NCBI RefSeq assembly: GCF_016650695.1
Contig: NZ_JAEKFH010000003.1
Location: 950,001 to 1,014,000, forward strand
From: Pseudomonas sp. TH41
GTDB lineage: Bacteria; Pseudomonadota; Gammaproteobacteria; Pseudomonadales; Pseudomonadaceae
DNA length: 64,000 bases
Reading direction: 5' to 3'
Shown: piece by piece, positions 8,234 to 17,944 of the stretch
Layout: every line of letters starts with the position of its first letter
Position numbering within the stretch: position 1 is the stretch's first letter
The notes under the pieces: generated by a model
What the model saw: only the letters and a program-made list of their open reading frames with translations
What the model was told of the DNA's origin: nothing
Database searches by the model: none
Program-made: the position numbers and the translations under genes

Positions 8234-9855
8234 CAGACTTTGAATCGCGAAACGCCGCTACGCAGTCCCACGGCGACCTGACTCAGTTCGTCGATGGCGA
8301 AACTGGCCTGGCGCAGGGACTCGACGGTCTGGCTGCTCGCATCGCCCAACTGCACCAGCGCGTGGTTGATCTGTTCGGCACCGGTGGCCTGGGCCTGCAT
8401 GCCTTCGTTGACCATCAACACCCGCGGCGCCAGCGCCTGAACCTGATGGATGATCTGCGACAACTGCTCACCGACCTGCTGCACTTCGGACATGCCGCGG
8501 CGCACCTCTTCGGAGAACTTGTCCATGCCCATCACCCCGGCCGACACCGCCGACTGGATCTCACGCACCATCTGCTCGATGTCATACGTGGCGACGGCCG
8601 TCTGGTCCGCCAGACGCCGTACCTCGGTGGCGACCACGGCAAACCCGCGACCGTATTCACCGGCCTTTTCGGCTTCAATGGCGGCATTGAGGGACAGCAG
8701 GTTGGTCTGGTCGGCGACCTTGACGATGGTGACCACCACCTGGTTGATGTTGCCGGCCTTCTCGTTGAGGATCGCCAGTTTGGCGTTGACCAGATCGGCC
8801 GCGCCCATCACCGAGTGCATGGTCTCTTCCATGCGCGCCAGGCCTTGCTGCCCGGAACCGGCCAGCACCGAAGCCTGATCGGCGGCGGTAGAGACTTCGG
8901 TCATGGTGCGCACCAGGTCTCGCGAGGTGGCGGCAATTTCACGGGAGGTCGCGCCGATTTCGGTGGTGGTGGCCGCCGTTTCCGTGGCAGTGGCTTGTTG
9001 TTGCTTGGAGGTAGCGGCGATCTCGGTGACCGACGTAGTGACTTGCACCGAGGAGCGCTGGGCCTGGGACACCAGGGACGTCAGCTCGGTCATCATGTCG
9101 TTGAAGCCGGTTTCGACGGCGCCGAACTCGTCCTTGCGCTCCAGGTTCAGGCGGCCGCTAAGGTCGCCGGTGCGCATGATTTCGAGGATCTGCACGATGC
9201 GATTCATCGGCGCCATAATTGCGCGCATCAACAGCAAACCGCAGAGGCCGGCGGCTAATACCGCGACCAGCAGCGAAATGCCCATGCTGATTTTTGCGGT
9301 GATCACGGCGTTATCGATGGCCACTATGTCCTGATCCGCCACCACTTTGTTTTCGTGAATGATGTCATTGAGCTTCACGCGACCTGCCGTCCAGACTGGA
9401 ATCAGCTGATCGTTGAATAGCTTGATGGCCTCCGCTGCCTGATCGCGCTTATGCAAATCGAGCACGGCCGTCAGTGCCTTGTTGTAGTCGGCATAGATTT
9501 TTTCAAAAACAATGAACTCAACCTTGTCTTCATCCGTGGTGATGGTTCCGCGATAGCTGTTCATCTCCTCTTGCAGCTTCGCCTCGAAGTTTTTGTAGTC
9601 TTCTGCATCCTCAGCGCTGATGCCCTGCCCTTGCTTCAAGCCCAGCAGCTCCTGGGTCTGAATAAAACTTTCGGACCAGGCGCCGCGAATCATCGAGCTG
9701 TAATACACCCCGGGAAGCGCGTCGTCACGAACGCTTGCTTCGCTGGTTTCGATCTTCAACAGACGGGAATACGAGACGACGACCATCAGCAACATGATGG
9801 CGATAATTACCGCAAAGCTCGCCAAGATGCGTTGGCGCAACGTCCAGTTCTTCAC
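8233..9855 (-). CDS. wspA: Methyl-accepting chemotaxis-type receptor WspA
   Basis: Membrane receptor that reports surface contact or envelope stress to WspE. It has an N-terminal membrane helix (ILASFAVIIAIMLLMVVVSY), a periplasmic four-helix-type sensor, a second helix at about 185-210 (GISLLVAVLAAGLCGLLL), HAMP, and a long cytoplasmic signalling domain with the conserved hairpin tip (KVADQTNLLSLNAAIEAEKAGEYGRGFAVVA). The chosen start is GTG 9855 (540 residues), preceded by GAGGA with good spacing; a TTG eight codons upstream at 9879 has no such site. It is the first gene of the operon; a TATACT at 9894-9889 could be its -10 box, but no good -35 was seen. Confidence 0.94.
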   Translation of the reverse strand: MKNWTLRQRILASFAVIIAIMLLMVVVSYSRLLKIETSEASVRDDALPGVYYSSMIRGAWSESFIQTQELLGLKQGQGISAEDAEDYKNFEAKLQEEMNSYRGTITTDEDKVEFIVFEKIYADYNKALTAVLDLHKRDQAAEAIKLFNDQLIPVWTAGRVKLNDIIHENKVVADQDIVAIDNAVITAKISMGISLLVAVLAAGLCGLLLMRAIMAPMNRIVQILEIMRTGDLSGRLNLERKDEFGAVETGFNDMMTELTSLVSQAQRSSVQVTTSVTEIAATSKQQQATATETAATTTEIGATSREIAATSRDLVRTMTEVSTAADQASVLAGSGQQGLARMEETMHSVMGAADLVNAKLAILNEKAGNINQVVVTIVKVADQTNLLSLNAAIEAEKAGEYGRGFAVVATEVRRLADQTAVATYDIEQMVREIQSAVSAGVMGMDKFSEEVRRGMSEVQQVGEQLSQIIHQVQALAPRVLMVNEGMQAQATGAEQINHALVQLGDASSQTVESLRQASFAIDELSQVAVGLRSGVSRFKV

Positions 9856-9976
9856 AGTCAGTCCTCGGGGTCGTTTCAAATGCTGCGGAGTATAGCCGAG
9901 GGCGGTGTTTCATTTATAAGACGTATGCGCACCCCGTCTCATCTCGACGAGAAACGCCGGGATCGGTGTAAAAAAG

Positions 9977-10056
9977 TCAAAAGATCGCAGCCTGCGGCAG
10001 CTCCTACAAGGGAGTGCATTCCAATGTAGGAGCTGCCGCAGGCTGCGATCTTTTGA
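9977..10056. repeat. REPIN, GTAGGAGCTGCCG type
   Basis: Eighty-base near-perfect inverted repeat: 'tcaaaagatcgcagcctgcg' arm, short loop, mirrored arm. It lies between wspA and the DUF533 gene, which face away from and toward it respectively. Confidence 0.9.
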
Positions 10057-10073
10057 TCTGTAAAGGGTGCCGG

Positions 10074-10754
10074 TTAAATCGAAGCCTGGCGCACCTGCTT
10101 CTCAAGTTCAGCCTTCAACCCCGGCTCGAGCTTCAACTGCCGCGCCAGTTCATCGAGGTAGGACTTCTCCATGAAGTTCTCCTCATCCACCACCATGACA
10201 CTGGCGACGTACATCTCGGCCGCCATTTCCGGGGTGCTCGCAGCGCGGGCGACGTCAGTCGGGTCCAGTGGTTTGTTGAGTTCGGCGTGCAGCCAGTGCT
10301 GCAACGCCTGATCGTTATCGAGTTTGCTGAACTCGCCTTCAATCAACGCGCGCTCACGCTCATCGACGTGTCCATCCGCCTTGGCGGCAGCCACCAGCGC
10401 CTTGAGTATCGCCTGGCTGTGCTGCTCGACCTGCGCTGCCGGCAAGCGGTCAACCGTTTGCGGTTCGCTCTTCGACGCCGTGCCCTGCTGGGCCTGCCAG
10501 TTGCCGTAGGCCTTGTAGGCAATGACGCCTAACGCGGCGAGGCCGCCGTAGGTCAGCACCTTCCCGCCGACACTGCGCCCCTTCTTGCTACCCAGTAACA
10601 GCCCCATGGCGCCGGCGGCGAGCGCGCCGCCGCCAGCCCCCGAGAGCAAACTGCCAAGTCCGCCGGACACCTTGTTCTGATGACCCTTCGCCTTGTTCTG
10701 CAACAGGTCCTGGCCAGACTTCAGTAGCTGATCGAGCAATCCACGGGTGTTCAT
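10074..10754 (-). CDS. DUF533 (YebE-type) membrane protein with TerB-like domain
   Basis: Protein of unknown function, 226 residues. The N-terminal 90 residues are rich in Gly/Ala with a glycine-zipper-like membrane segment (LLSGAGGGALAAGAMGLLLG and KVLTYGGLAALGVIAY). The C-terminal half (KALVAAAKADGHVDERER ... ASVMVVDEENFMEKSYLDELARQLKL) has the acidic-pair helical pattern of TerB-like domains, which suggests metal binding. This architecture fits the DUF533/YebE family of inner-membrane proteins. Monocistronic as far as can be seen. Confidence 0.85.
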   Translation of the reverse strand: MNTRGLLDQLLKSGQDLLQNKAKGHQNKVSGGLGSLLSGAGGGALAAGAMGLLLGSKKGRSVGGKVLTYGGLAALGVIAYKAYGNWQAQQGTASKSEPQTVDRLPAAQVEQHSQAILKALVAAAKADGHVDERERALIEGEFSKLDNDQALQHWLHAELNKPLDPTDVARAASTPEMAAEMYVASVMVVDEENFMEKSYLDELARQLKLEPGLKAELEKQVRQASI

Positions 10755-10864
10755 TTACTGCCTCCACGCATTCGGGTTAACCGGGCGAATAAGGTCACCA
10801 GCCTAGATCGAAAGTGCCCGACGGCTTCCAGCGAGTGTGCTTCCAGATGTTGCTTGCCTATTGC

Positions 10865-10889
10865 GCCCAGCCAAGGCTTCGGGCTGGGC
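10865..10889. other. GC-rich hairpin in the LysR leader
   Basis: GCCCAGCC and GGCTGGGC can pair across a nine-base loop about 65 bp upstream of the LysR start. No T-run follows, so an intrinsic terminator is unlikely. The role is unknown. The rest of 10755-10952 shows no convincing gene. Confidence 0.4.
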
Positions 10890-10952
10890 CATCGATTAAA
10901 AAGATATACACTCAGGCGAATCGATAAAAACCGCCCACCGGGTACTTTTCCC

Positions 10953-11867
10953 ATGATGACCTTGCGTCAGATTCGTCACTTCATCGCCGTGGCCGAGACC
11001 GGCTCGATCTCCGCCGCCGCGCAAACCGCGTTCATTTCCCAGTCAACCCTGACCCTGGCGATCCAGCAACTGGAGCAGGAAATCGGTGTAAGCCTGTTCA
11101 ACCGCCACGCCAAGGGCATGACGCTGACCCACCAAGGCCATCAATTCCTGCGCCAGGCGCACCTGATTCTGGCCACCGTGGACAACGCCAAACGCAGCCT
11201 CCAGCAGAGCACCGACCAAGTGGCCGGGCAGTTGATTGTCGGCGTGACCAGCCTGGTGGCCGGTTATTACCTGGCGGATTTACTCACCCGTTTTCAGCGC
11301 GCCTATCCCAACGTCGAAATCCGCGTGATGGAGGACGAACGGCCCTACATCGAGCATTTGCTGGTCAGCGGCGAGATCGATGTCGGCGTGTTGATCCTGT
11401 CCAACCTCGAAGACCGCCACGCCCTGCAGACTGAAGTCTTGACGCACTCGCCCCATCGCCTGTGGCTGCCAGCTCAGCATCCCTTGCTGGAACACGACAG
11501 CATCAACCTCGCCGACGTGGCCCGGGAGCCGCTGATTCAGCTGAACGTTGATGAAATGGACCGCAACGCTCACCGCATGTGGAATGGCGCCGGCCTGCAA
11601 CCGCGCATCACCCTGAAAACCGCCTCGACCGAGGCCGTACGAAGCCTCGTCGCGGCGGGTTTGGGCGTGTCGATCCAGCCAGACATGACCTACCGACCGT
11701 GGTCACTGGAGGGCGACATCATCGAAGCACGCTCCATCGCCGACCTGAGCCAGACCCTCGACGTCGGCCTGGCCTGGCGTCGCGGCACCGCGCGCCCGGC
11801 GCTGGTGGACCCGTTTCTGACCGTCGCCCGCGAGCAACCCCACGGCGGGCGCAAGCCATCTATTTAA
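10953..11867 (+). CDS. LysR-family transcriptional regulator
   Basis: DNA-binding regulator, 304 residues. The N-terminal winged helix-turn-helix (LRQIRHFIAVAETGSISAAA, then SQSTLTLAIQQLEQEIG) is followed by a periplasmic-binding-like effector domain from about residue 90 (GQLIVGVTSLVAGYYLADLL). The start is ATG-ATG at 10953/10956. It stands 102 bp before the first aldehyde dehydrogenase and points the same way. The neighbourhood (polyamine import and gamma-aminobutyraldehyde oxidation) suggests it controls that block, but the effector is unknown. Confidence 0.88.
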   Translation: MMTLRQIRHFIAVAETGSISAAAQTAFISQSTLTLAIQQLEQEIGVSLFNRHAKGMTLTHQGHQFLRQAHLILATVDNAKRSLQQSTDQVAGQLIVGVTSLVAGYYLADLLTRFQRAYPNVEIRVMEDERPYIEHLLVSGEIDVGVLILSNLEDRHALQTEVLTHSPHRLWLPAQHPLLEHDSINLADVAREPLIQLNVDEMDRNAHRMWNGAGLQPRITLKTASTEAVRSLVAAGLGVSIQPDMTYRPWSLEGDIIEARSIADLSQTLDVGLAWRRGTARPALVDPFLTVAREQPHGGRKPSI

Positions 11868-11969
11868 TCGAACGCCACCTTCAGTATTTAGTATTTGTCG
11901 ACCTCGGGTCTGCGCACTAGTCTTGATGCATCTATATAAGACGGCCGGGCCCCAGTCACAGGGAGCAGC

Positions 11970-13457
11970 ATGGCCACACAAGAAAAGAGAACCCGAAAAA
12001 TGGCTGGCGCGCACACCCCGTTGTTCACCGCTCTATTGATCGATGGTGAATTAGTTGCCGGCCAGGGCGTTGTCGAGCCAATCCTCAACCCGGCCACCGG
12101 TGAAGTGCTGACGCAGATTGCCGAGGCCAGCACCGAACAAGTCGAAGCGGCGATCCTCGCGGCCCATAATGCGTTCGCCAGTTGGTCACGCACCACGCCG
12201 CAGCAACGTTCGAACCTGTTGCTGGACATCGCCAACGCCATCGAAAAAAACGCCGACCTCCTCGCCCGCCTCGAATCGCTGAACTGCGGCAAGCCGTTGC
12301 ACCTGGCCCGTCAGGACGATTTGAGCGCCACCGTCGATGTGTTTCGCTTCTTCGCCGGCGCCGTGCGCTGCCAGACCGGTCAGCTCAGCGGCGAATACCT
12401 GCCGGGCTACACCAGCATGGTCCGCCGCGATCCGATTGGCGTGGTGGCGTCGATTGCGCCGTGGAACTATCCGATCATGATGGCCGCATGGAAAATCGCC
12501 CCCGCCCTGGCCGCTGGCAACACGCTGGTGTTCAAACCGTCCGAACACACGCCATTGTCGATTCTGGCCTTGGCGCCAGCGCTGGCGGAAATACTGCCGC
12601 GCGGCGTGATCAATATCATTTGTGGCGGCGGCGAAGGCGTTGGTAGCCATTTGGTCAGTCACCCTAAAGTGCGCATGGTGTCGTTGACCGGCGATATCGT
12701 CACCGGACAAAAAATCCTCCAGGCCGCCGCAAAAACCCTCAAGCGCACACACCTCGAACTCGGCGGCAAGGCCCCGGTGATCGTCTGCAATGACGCCGAC
12801 ATTCAAGCCGTGGTCGAAGGCGTGCGCACTTACGGCTATTACAACGCCGGCCAGGATTGCACCGCCGCGTGCCGCATTTATGCACAAGCCGGGATTCATG
12901 ACCGCTTGGTGGCCGAACTCGGCGCGGCGGTCAGCAGCCTGCGCTTCGCCGGTAAACGCGATGCCGACAACGAAATCGGCCCGCTGATCAGCACCCGCCA
13001 GCGCGATCGCGTGGCCAGTTTTGTCGAACGCGCCCTCGGCCAGCCACACATCGAGCGCGTGACCGGCGCGGCGGTGCATTCCGGCGCCGGCTTCTATTAC
13101 CAGCCGACGTTGCTGGCCGGGTGCAAGCAGAGCGATGAAATCGTCCAGCGCGAAGTGTTCGGACCGGTCGTTACCGTGACCCGTTTCGATGCACTCGAAC
13201 AGGCGGTGGACTGGGCCAACGACTCGGAATACGGCCTCGCCTCCTCGGTCTGGACCCAGAACCTGGACAAGGCGATGCAAGTCGCGGCGCGTTTGCAGTA
13301 CGGCTGCACTTGGATCAACAGCCACTTCATGCTGGTCAGCGAAATGCCCCACGGCGGCCTGAAACGTTCGGGCTACGGCAAAGACCTGTCCAGCGACTCG
13401 CTTCAGGACTACAGCGTGGTGCGGCACATCATGGCGCGCCACGGAGAGCATCTCTGA
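11970..13457 (+). CDS. Aldehyde dehydrogenase, gamma-aminobutyraldehyde type (first copy)
   Basis: NAD(P)-dependent aldehyde dehydrogenase of 495 residues. Cofactor and catalytic signatures are present: [20 protein letters not shown], the glutamate motif LELGGKAPV and the catalytic Cys in [10 protein letters not shown]. It closely resembles the second copy at 17945-19369, including VSEMPHGG(L/Q)K..GYGKD near the end. Its likely substrate is 4-aminobutanal or a related aminoaldehyde. An AGGGAGC ribosome site precedes ATG 11970; an ATG at 12000 is an alternative. The N-terminus is about 20 residues longer than that of the second copy. Confidence 0.87.
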   Translation: MATQEKRTRKMAGAHTPLFTALLIDGELVAGQGVVEPILNPATGEVLTQIAEASTEQVEAAILAAHNAFASWSRTTPQQRSNLLLDIANAIEKNADLLARLESLNCGKPLHLARQDDLSATVDVFRFFAGAVRCQTGQLSGEYLPGYTSMVRRDPIGVVASIAPWNYPIMMAAWKIAPALAAGNTLVFKPSEHTPLSILALAPALAEILPRGVINIICGGGEGVGSHLVSHPKVRMVSLTGDIVTGQKILQAAAKTLKRTHLELGGKAPVIVCNDADIQAVVEGVRTYGYYNAGQDCTAACRIYAQAGIHDRLVAELGAAVSSLRFAGKRDADNEIGPLISTRQRDRVASFVERALGQPHIERVTGAAVHSGAGFYYQPTLLAGCKQSDEIVQREVFGPVVTVTRFDALEQAVDWANDSEYGLASSVWTQNLDKAMQVAARLQYGCTWINSHFMLVSEMPHGGLKRSGYGKDLSSDSLQDYSVVRHIMARHGEHL

Positions 13458-13487
13458 CTACGCTAATAACAAGCCGCTAACGGCCAA

Positions 13488-13587
13488 TGTAGGAGCGAGC
13501 TCGCTCGCGATGAACGCAAGAGCGGCGCGTTTATTCAGGAAACGCTCGTTATCGTTCACGACCATCGCGAGCAAGCTCGCTCCTACA
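13488..13587. repeat. 100-bp REPIN (GTAGGAGCGAGC type)
   Basis: Inverted 'tgtaggagcgagc...gctcgcga' arms bracket a spacer of about 50 bases that shares blocks with the spacers at 14804 (reversed), 17797 and 58158. It lies between the first aldehyde dehydrogenase and ydcS. Confidence 0.9.
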
Positions 13588-13644
13588 GCATGCTTCACCA
13601 CGTTCACAACTGCCCCGACCATAATTAAAGAAGAGGGAAATCCC

Positions 13645-14796
13645 ATGTTCGTGCACAAGACCGCACTGCTCAGTGCAATCACCACGGCGCTGCTGGCCAG
13701 TGCCAGTATCCAGGCCGCCGAACCGCTGAAAGCTGTCGGTGCCGGCGAAGGTCAGCTGGATATTGTCGCCTGGCCCGGCTACATCGAACGTGGCGAGAGC
13801 GATAAGGCCTATGACTGGGTGACCGGTTTCGAGAAGGAAACCGGCTGCAAGGTCAATGTGAAAACCGCCGCGACCTCCGACGAAATGGTCAGCCTGATGG
13901 CCAAGGGCGGTTATGACCTGGTCACCGCGTCGGGCGATGCGTCGTTGCGGTTAATCGTCGGCAAGCGTGTGCAGCCGATCAACACGGCGTTGATTCCGAA
14001 CTGGAAAGGCCTCGACCCGCGTCTGAAAGATGCGCCGTGGTACGTGGTCAACAAGCAAACTTTCGGCACCCCGTATCAGTGGGGACCGAACGTGCTGATG
14101 TACAACACCAACGTGTTTAAAACCGCGCCGACCAGCTGGGGCGTGGTGTTCGACGCGCAAAACCTGCCGGACGGCAAGCCAAACAAGGGCCGCGTCCAGG
14201 CTTACGACGGTCCGATCTACATTGCCGACGCGGCGCTGTACTTGAAAACCACCAAGCCGGAACTGGGCATCCAGAGCCCGTACGAACTGACGGAAGCCCA
14301 GTACAAAGCCGTGCTCGATCTGTTGCGCGCCCAGCAGCCTTTGATCCACCGCTACTGGCACGACACCACCGTGCAAATGAGTGACTTCAAGAACGAAGGC
14401 GTGGTCGCGTCCAGCTCCTGGCCGTATCAGGTCAACGGCCTGATGAACGAGAAGCAGCCGATCGCGTCGACCATCCCGAAAGAAGGCGCCACCGGTTGGG
14501 CCGACACCACCATGTTGCACGCCGAAGCCAAACACCCGAACTGCGCTTACAAGTGGATGGACTGGTCGCTGAAACCGAAGGTCCAGGGCGACGTAGCGGC
14601 GTGGTTCGGTTCGCTGCCAGCGGTTCCCGCGGCGTGCAAGGAGAGCGAGTTGCTCGGCGCAGAGGGTTGCAAAACCAACGGTTTCGACCAGTTCGAGAAG
14701 ATCGCCTTCTGGAAAACCCCGCAGGCTGAAGGTGGCAAATTCGTGCCGTACAGCCGCTGGACCCAGGATTACATCGCGATTATGGGCGGCCGTTAA
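13645..14796 (+). CDS. ydcS: Polyamine ABC transporter periplasmic binding protein, YdcS type
   Basis: Periplasmic solute-binding protein that delivers putrescine-like substrates to the YdcUV permease. 383 residues, with a signal peptide cut after about ASIQAAE. Long stretches read like E. coli YdcS, for example LDIVAWPGYIERGESDKAYD, KTAATSDEMVSLMAKGGYDL, RYWHDTTVQMSDFKNEGV and the C-terminal YSRWTQDYIAIMGGR. The start is ATG 13645 behind AGAGGGA. It is followed by ydcT, ydcU, ydcV and patD in the same order as in E. coli, with REPINs in the gaps. Confidence 0.93.
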   Translation: MFVHKTALLSAITTALLASASIQAAEPLKAVGAGEGQLDIVAWPGYIERGESDKAYDWVTGFEKETGCKVNVKTAATSDEMVSLMAKGGYDLVTASGDASLRLIVGKRVQPINTALIPNWKGLDPRLKDAPWYVVNKQTFGTPYQWGPNVLMYNTNVFKTAPTSWGVVFDAQNLPDGKPNKGRVQAYDGPIYIADAALYLKTTKPELGIQSPYELTEAQYKAVLDLLRAQQPLIHRYWHDTTVQMSDFKNEGVVASSSWPYQVNGLMNEKQPIASTIPKEGATGWADTTMLHAEAKHPNCAYKWMDWSLKPKVQGDVAAWFGSLPAVPAACKESELLGAEGCKTNGFDQFEKIAFWKTPQAEGGKFVPYSRWTQDYIAIMGGR

Positions 14797-14803
14797 GCCC
14801 CCG

Positions 14804-14903
14804 TGTAGGAGCGAGCTTGCTCGCGATGGTCGTTAACGATCACGCGGACATCCTGAATGAACGTGTCGACCTGACATTCTTCGCGAGCAAGCTCGCTCCT
14901 ACA
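14804..14903. repeat. 100-bp REPIN (GTAGGAGCGAGC type), inverted orientation
   Basis: Same arms and length as the element at 13488. Its spacer aligns with those at 13488 and 17797 only when reverse-complemented, so it sits in the opposite orientation. It lies between ydcS and ydcT. Confidence 0.9.
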
Positions 14904-14976
14904 ACAGATTCCCCGCTTTTTCAGAAGTCCAGGCAGGGCCGCTGCGACGGCCTTCGCCTTTTTGGAGCACCGCATC

Positions 14977-16014
14977 ATGACGCTTGCAGTCCAGTTCACC
15001 AACGTTTCCCGTCTATTCGGCGAAGTGAAAGCCGTAGACCGGGTTTCCATCGACATCCAGGACGGCGAGTTTTTCTCCATGTTGGGCCCTTCCGGCTCGG
15101 GCAAAACCACGTGTTTGCGCCTGATTGCCGGTTTCGAACAACCGAGCGCAGGCTCCATCCGGATTCATGGCCAAGAAGCTGCCGGCCTGCCGCCCTATCA
15201 GCGTGACGTCAACACGGTGTTCCAGGATTACGCACTGTTCCCGCACATGAACGTACTCGACAACGTCGCCTACGGTTTGAAAGTCAAAGGCGTCGGCAAG
15301 GCCGAACGCCGGAAGCGTGCCGAAGAAGCCCTCGACATGGTCGCCCTCGGTGGCTACGGCGAGCGCAAGCCCGTGCAATTGTCCGGCGGCCAGCGCCAGC
15401 GTGTGGCCCTGGCTCGAGCCTTGGTCAATCGCCCTCGCGTGTTGCTGCTCGACGAGCCACTCGGGGCGCTGGACTTGAAGCTGCGCGAGCAAATGCAGGG
15501 CGAGCTGAAAAAGCTGCAACGCCAACTCGGCATCACCTTCATCTTCGTCACCCACGACCAGACTGAAGCCTTGTCGATGTCCGACCGCGTGGCCGTATTC
15601 AATAAGGGTCGCATCGAGCAGGTCGACACGCCGCGCAACCTCTACATGAAGCCAGCGACCACCTTCGTCGCCGAATTCGTCGGCACCTCGAACGTGATTC
15701 GCGGTGATCTGGCGAAGCAGTTGAGCGGCAATCCACAGCCGTTTTCGATTCGCCCGGAGCACGTGCGTTTCGCCGAAGGCCCGTTGGCCAGCCACGAGAT
15801 CGAAGTCAGCGGCTTGCTGCATGACATTCAATACCAGGGCAGCGCCACCCGCTATGAAATGAAACTGGAAAACGGCCAGACCCTGAACATCAGCCAGGCC
15901 AACGTGCAGTGGCTGGACGTCAGTGCCCAACACCAGACCGGGCAACGCATCAGCGCACGCTGGGCGCGGGAAGCGATGATCCAGCTGCATGACACCGTTG
16001 TTGGCGGGGTGTGA
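14977..16014 (+). CDS. ydcT: Polyamine ABC transporter ATPase, YdcT type
   Basis: Nucleotide-binding subunit that powers uptake. 345 residues: Walker A GPSGSGKTT at about 38-46, Q-loop VFQDYALFPHM, signature LSGGQRQRVALARAL, Walker B LLLDEPLGALD, switch His in VTHDQTEA, and a C-terminal TOBE-type regulatory domain (SIRPEHVRF). The start is ATG 14977, nine bases after GGAG. It is two bases from ydcU, so the two are co-translated. Confidence 0.93.
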   Translation: MTLAVQFTNVSRLFGEVKAVDRVSIDIQDGEFFSMLGPSGSGKTTCLRLIAGFEQPSAGSIRIHGQEAAGLPPYQRDVNTVFQDYALFPHMNVLDNVAYGLKVKGVGKAERRKRAEEALDMVALGGYGERKPVQLSGGQRQRVALARALVNRPRVLLLDEPLGALDLKLREQMQGELKKLQRQLGITFIFVTHDQTEALSMSDRVAVFNKGRIEQVDTPRNLYMKPATTFVAEFVGTSNVIRGDLAKQLSGNPQPFSIRPEHVRFAEGPLASHEIEVSGLLHDIQYQGSATRYEMKLENGQTLNISQANVQWLDVSAQHQTGQRISARWAREAMIQLHDTVVGGV

Positions 16015-16015
16015 A

Positions 16016-16963
16016 ATGAACACCTTGGCAATCTCTCAACACCCATCCGGCGGCTCGCCGTTGCGCAGGTTTTCCAACCTGCTGTATCGCCGACCGAATT
16101 TTTACCTGTCGCTGCTGCTGGTGCCGCCGCTGCTATGGTTCGGCGCGATCTATCTCGGCTCGCTGTTGGTTTTACTGTGGCAAGGTTTCTACACCTTCGA
16201 TGACTTCACCATGGCGGTCACACCCGATCTGACCCTGGCGAACTTCGCGGCGCTGTTTCAGCCATCGAACTTCGACATCATCCTGCGCACGCTGAGCATG
16301 GCGATTGTCGTGTCGATCGCCAGCGCCATCGTTGCGTTCCCGATTGCCTACTACATGGCGCGTTACACCACCGGCAAAACCAAAGCGTTTTTCTACATCG
16401 CGGTGATGATGCCGATGTGGGCCAGTTACATCGTCAAGGCTTACGCCTGGACGTTGCTGCTGGCCAAGGGAGGCGTCGCACAGTGGTTCGTTCAACACCT
16501 CGGGCTAGAGCCGGTTTTGCAGTTTGTGCTGGGCATTTCGGGCGTGGGCGGTAGCACGTTGTCGACCTCGCACCTGGGGCGGTTCATGGTGTTCGTCTAC
16601 ATCTGGCTGCCCTTCATGATCCTGCCGATCCAGGCGTCGCTGGAACGCTTGCCACCCTCCTTGCTGCAAGCCTCGGCCGACCTTGGCGCCAAGCCGCGCC
16701 AGACCTTCATGCAAGTGATTCTGCCACTGTCCATTCCAGGCATTGCCGCCGGTTCGATCTTTACCTTTTCGCTGACCCTGGGCGACTTCATCGTGCCGCA
16801 ACTGGTGGGCCCGCCGGGCTACTTCGTCGGCAGCATGGTTTATGCCCAGCAAGGCGCGATTGGCAATATGCCGATGGCCGCCGCGTTCACGCTGGTGCCG
16901 ATTGTGTTGATCGCCGTCTACCTGACCATCGTTAAACGACTGGGGGCCTTCGATGCACTCTGA
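16016..16963 (+). CDS. ydcU: Polyamine ABC transporter permease, YdcU type
   Basis: First inner-membrane subunit of the importer, 315 residues with about six membrane helices (for instance [20 protein letters not shown]). The EAA coupling loop reads [28 protein letters not shown]. The start is ATG 16016, one base after the ydcT stop; the 3' end overlaps ydcV by 11 bases. Family: binding-protein-dependent permease of the PotB type. Confidence 0.92.
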   Translation: MNTLAISQHPSGGSPLRRFSNLLYRRPNFYLSLLLVPPLLWFGAIYLGSLLVLLWQGFYTFDDFTMAVTPDLTLANFAALFQPSNFDIILRTLSMAIVVSIASAIVAFPIAYYMARYTTGKTKAFFYIAVMMPMWASYIVKAYAWTLLLAKGGVAQWFVQHLGLEPVLQFVLGISGVGGSTLSTSHLGRFMVFVYIWLPFMILPIQASLERLPPSLLQASADLGAKPRQTFMQVILPLSIPGIAAGSIFTFSLTLGDFIVPQLVGPPGYFVGSMVYAQQGAIGNMPMAAAFTLVPIVLIAVYLTIVKRLGAFDAL

Positions 16964-17762
16964 GAAAGCTTCTTTAGGCTTAAAAATCGCAGCCTGGGGC
17001 GGGTTGGTGTTTCTGCACTTCCCGATCCTGATCATCTTCATGTACGCCTTCAACACCGAAGACGCGGCCTTCAGCTTTCCGCCCAAGGGCTTCACCCTGC
17101 ACTGGTTCAGCGTAGCGTTCTCGCGGCCCGACGTGCTGGAGGCGATCAAGCTGTCGGCCGAAATCGCCGCCATCGCGACGTTGATCGCGATGGTGCTCGG
17201 CACCCTCGCGTCGGCGGCGTTGTACCGGCGGGATTTCTTCGGCAAACAAGGCATTTCGCTGATGTTGATCCTGCCGATTGCCTTGCCGGGGATCATCACG
17301 GGTATCGCGCTGCTGGCGACCTTCAAGACATTGGGCATCGAGCCGGGGATGTTCACCATCATCGTCGGCCACGCAACCTTCTGCGTGGTGATCGTCTACA
17401 ACAACGTCATCGCCCGTTTGCGCCGCACCTCGCACAGTTTGATCGAAGCCTCGATGGACCTCGGTGCCGACGGTTGGCAGACCTTCCGCTACATCGTCCT
17501 GCCGAACCTCGGCTCGGCGTTGCTGGCCGGCGGCATGCTCGCGTTTGCCCTGTCGTTCGACGAAATCATCGTCACCACTTTCACCGCCGGCCATGAACGC
17601 ACCCTGCCGTTGTGGCTGCTCAACCAGCTCAGCCGCCCACGAGACGTGCCGGTGACCAACGTCGTCGCGATGCTCGTGATGATGGTGACCATGCTGCCGA
17701 TTCTCGGCGCCTATTACCTGACCCGTGGCGGCGAAAGCGTCGCGGGCAGTGGCGGGAAATAG
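16953..17762 (+). CDS. ydcV: Polyamine ABC transporter permease, YdcV type
   Basis: Second membrane subunit, 269 residues and about six helices. The EAA loop is [29 protein letters not shown]. PotC-like. It overlaps ydcU by 11 bases, which indicates coupled expression. A REPIN and then patD follow. Confidence 0.92.
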   Translation: MHSEKASLGLKIAAWGGLVFLHFPILIIFMYAFNTEDAAFSFPPKGFTLHWFSVAFSRPDVLEAIKLSAEIAAIATLIAMVLGTLASAALYRRDFFGKQGISLMLILPIALPGIITGIALLATFKTLGIEPGMFTIIVGHATFCVVIVYNNVIARLRRTSHSLIEASMDLGADGWQTFRYIVLPNLGSALLAGGMLAFALSFDEIIVTTFTAGHERTLPLWLLNQLSRPRDVPVTNVVAMLVMMVTMLPILGAYYLTRGGESVAGSGGK

Positions 17763-17796
17763 CTTGCAACTCATTTGTGGTGGAGAAACGGTTTTG

Positions 17797-17896
17797 TGTA
17801 GGAGCGAGCTTGCTCGCGAAGGACGTGAGGGCGCTGCGTTCATCCAGGCGGCCCTCGTCATCGTTAACGTTCATCGCGAGCAAGCTCGCTCCTACA
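17797..17896. repeat. 100-bp REPIN (GTAGGAGCGAGC type)
   Basis: Third element of the same length and spacer type in this cluster, between ydcV and patD. The spacer includes 'gcgttcatccagg' and 'catcgttaacg', which recur in the related elements. Confidence 0.9.
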
Positions 17897-17944
17897 AATG
17901 GCCAGTTTCCAAAGAAAAATAATGGATTCGAAGAGGACAATGCC

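Noticed and set aside
10751..10954. 67-codon minus-strand frame between the DUF533 gene and the LysR gene
   Set aside because: It starts inside the LysR start region, has no ribosome site and no motif, and covers the regulator's leader hairpin.
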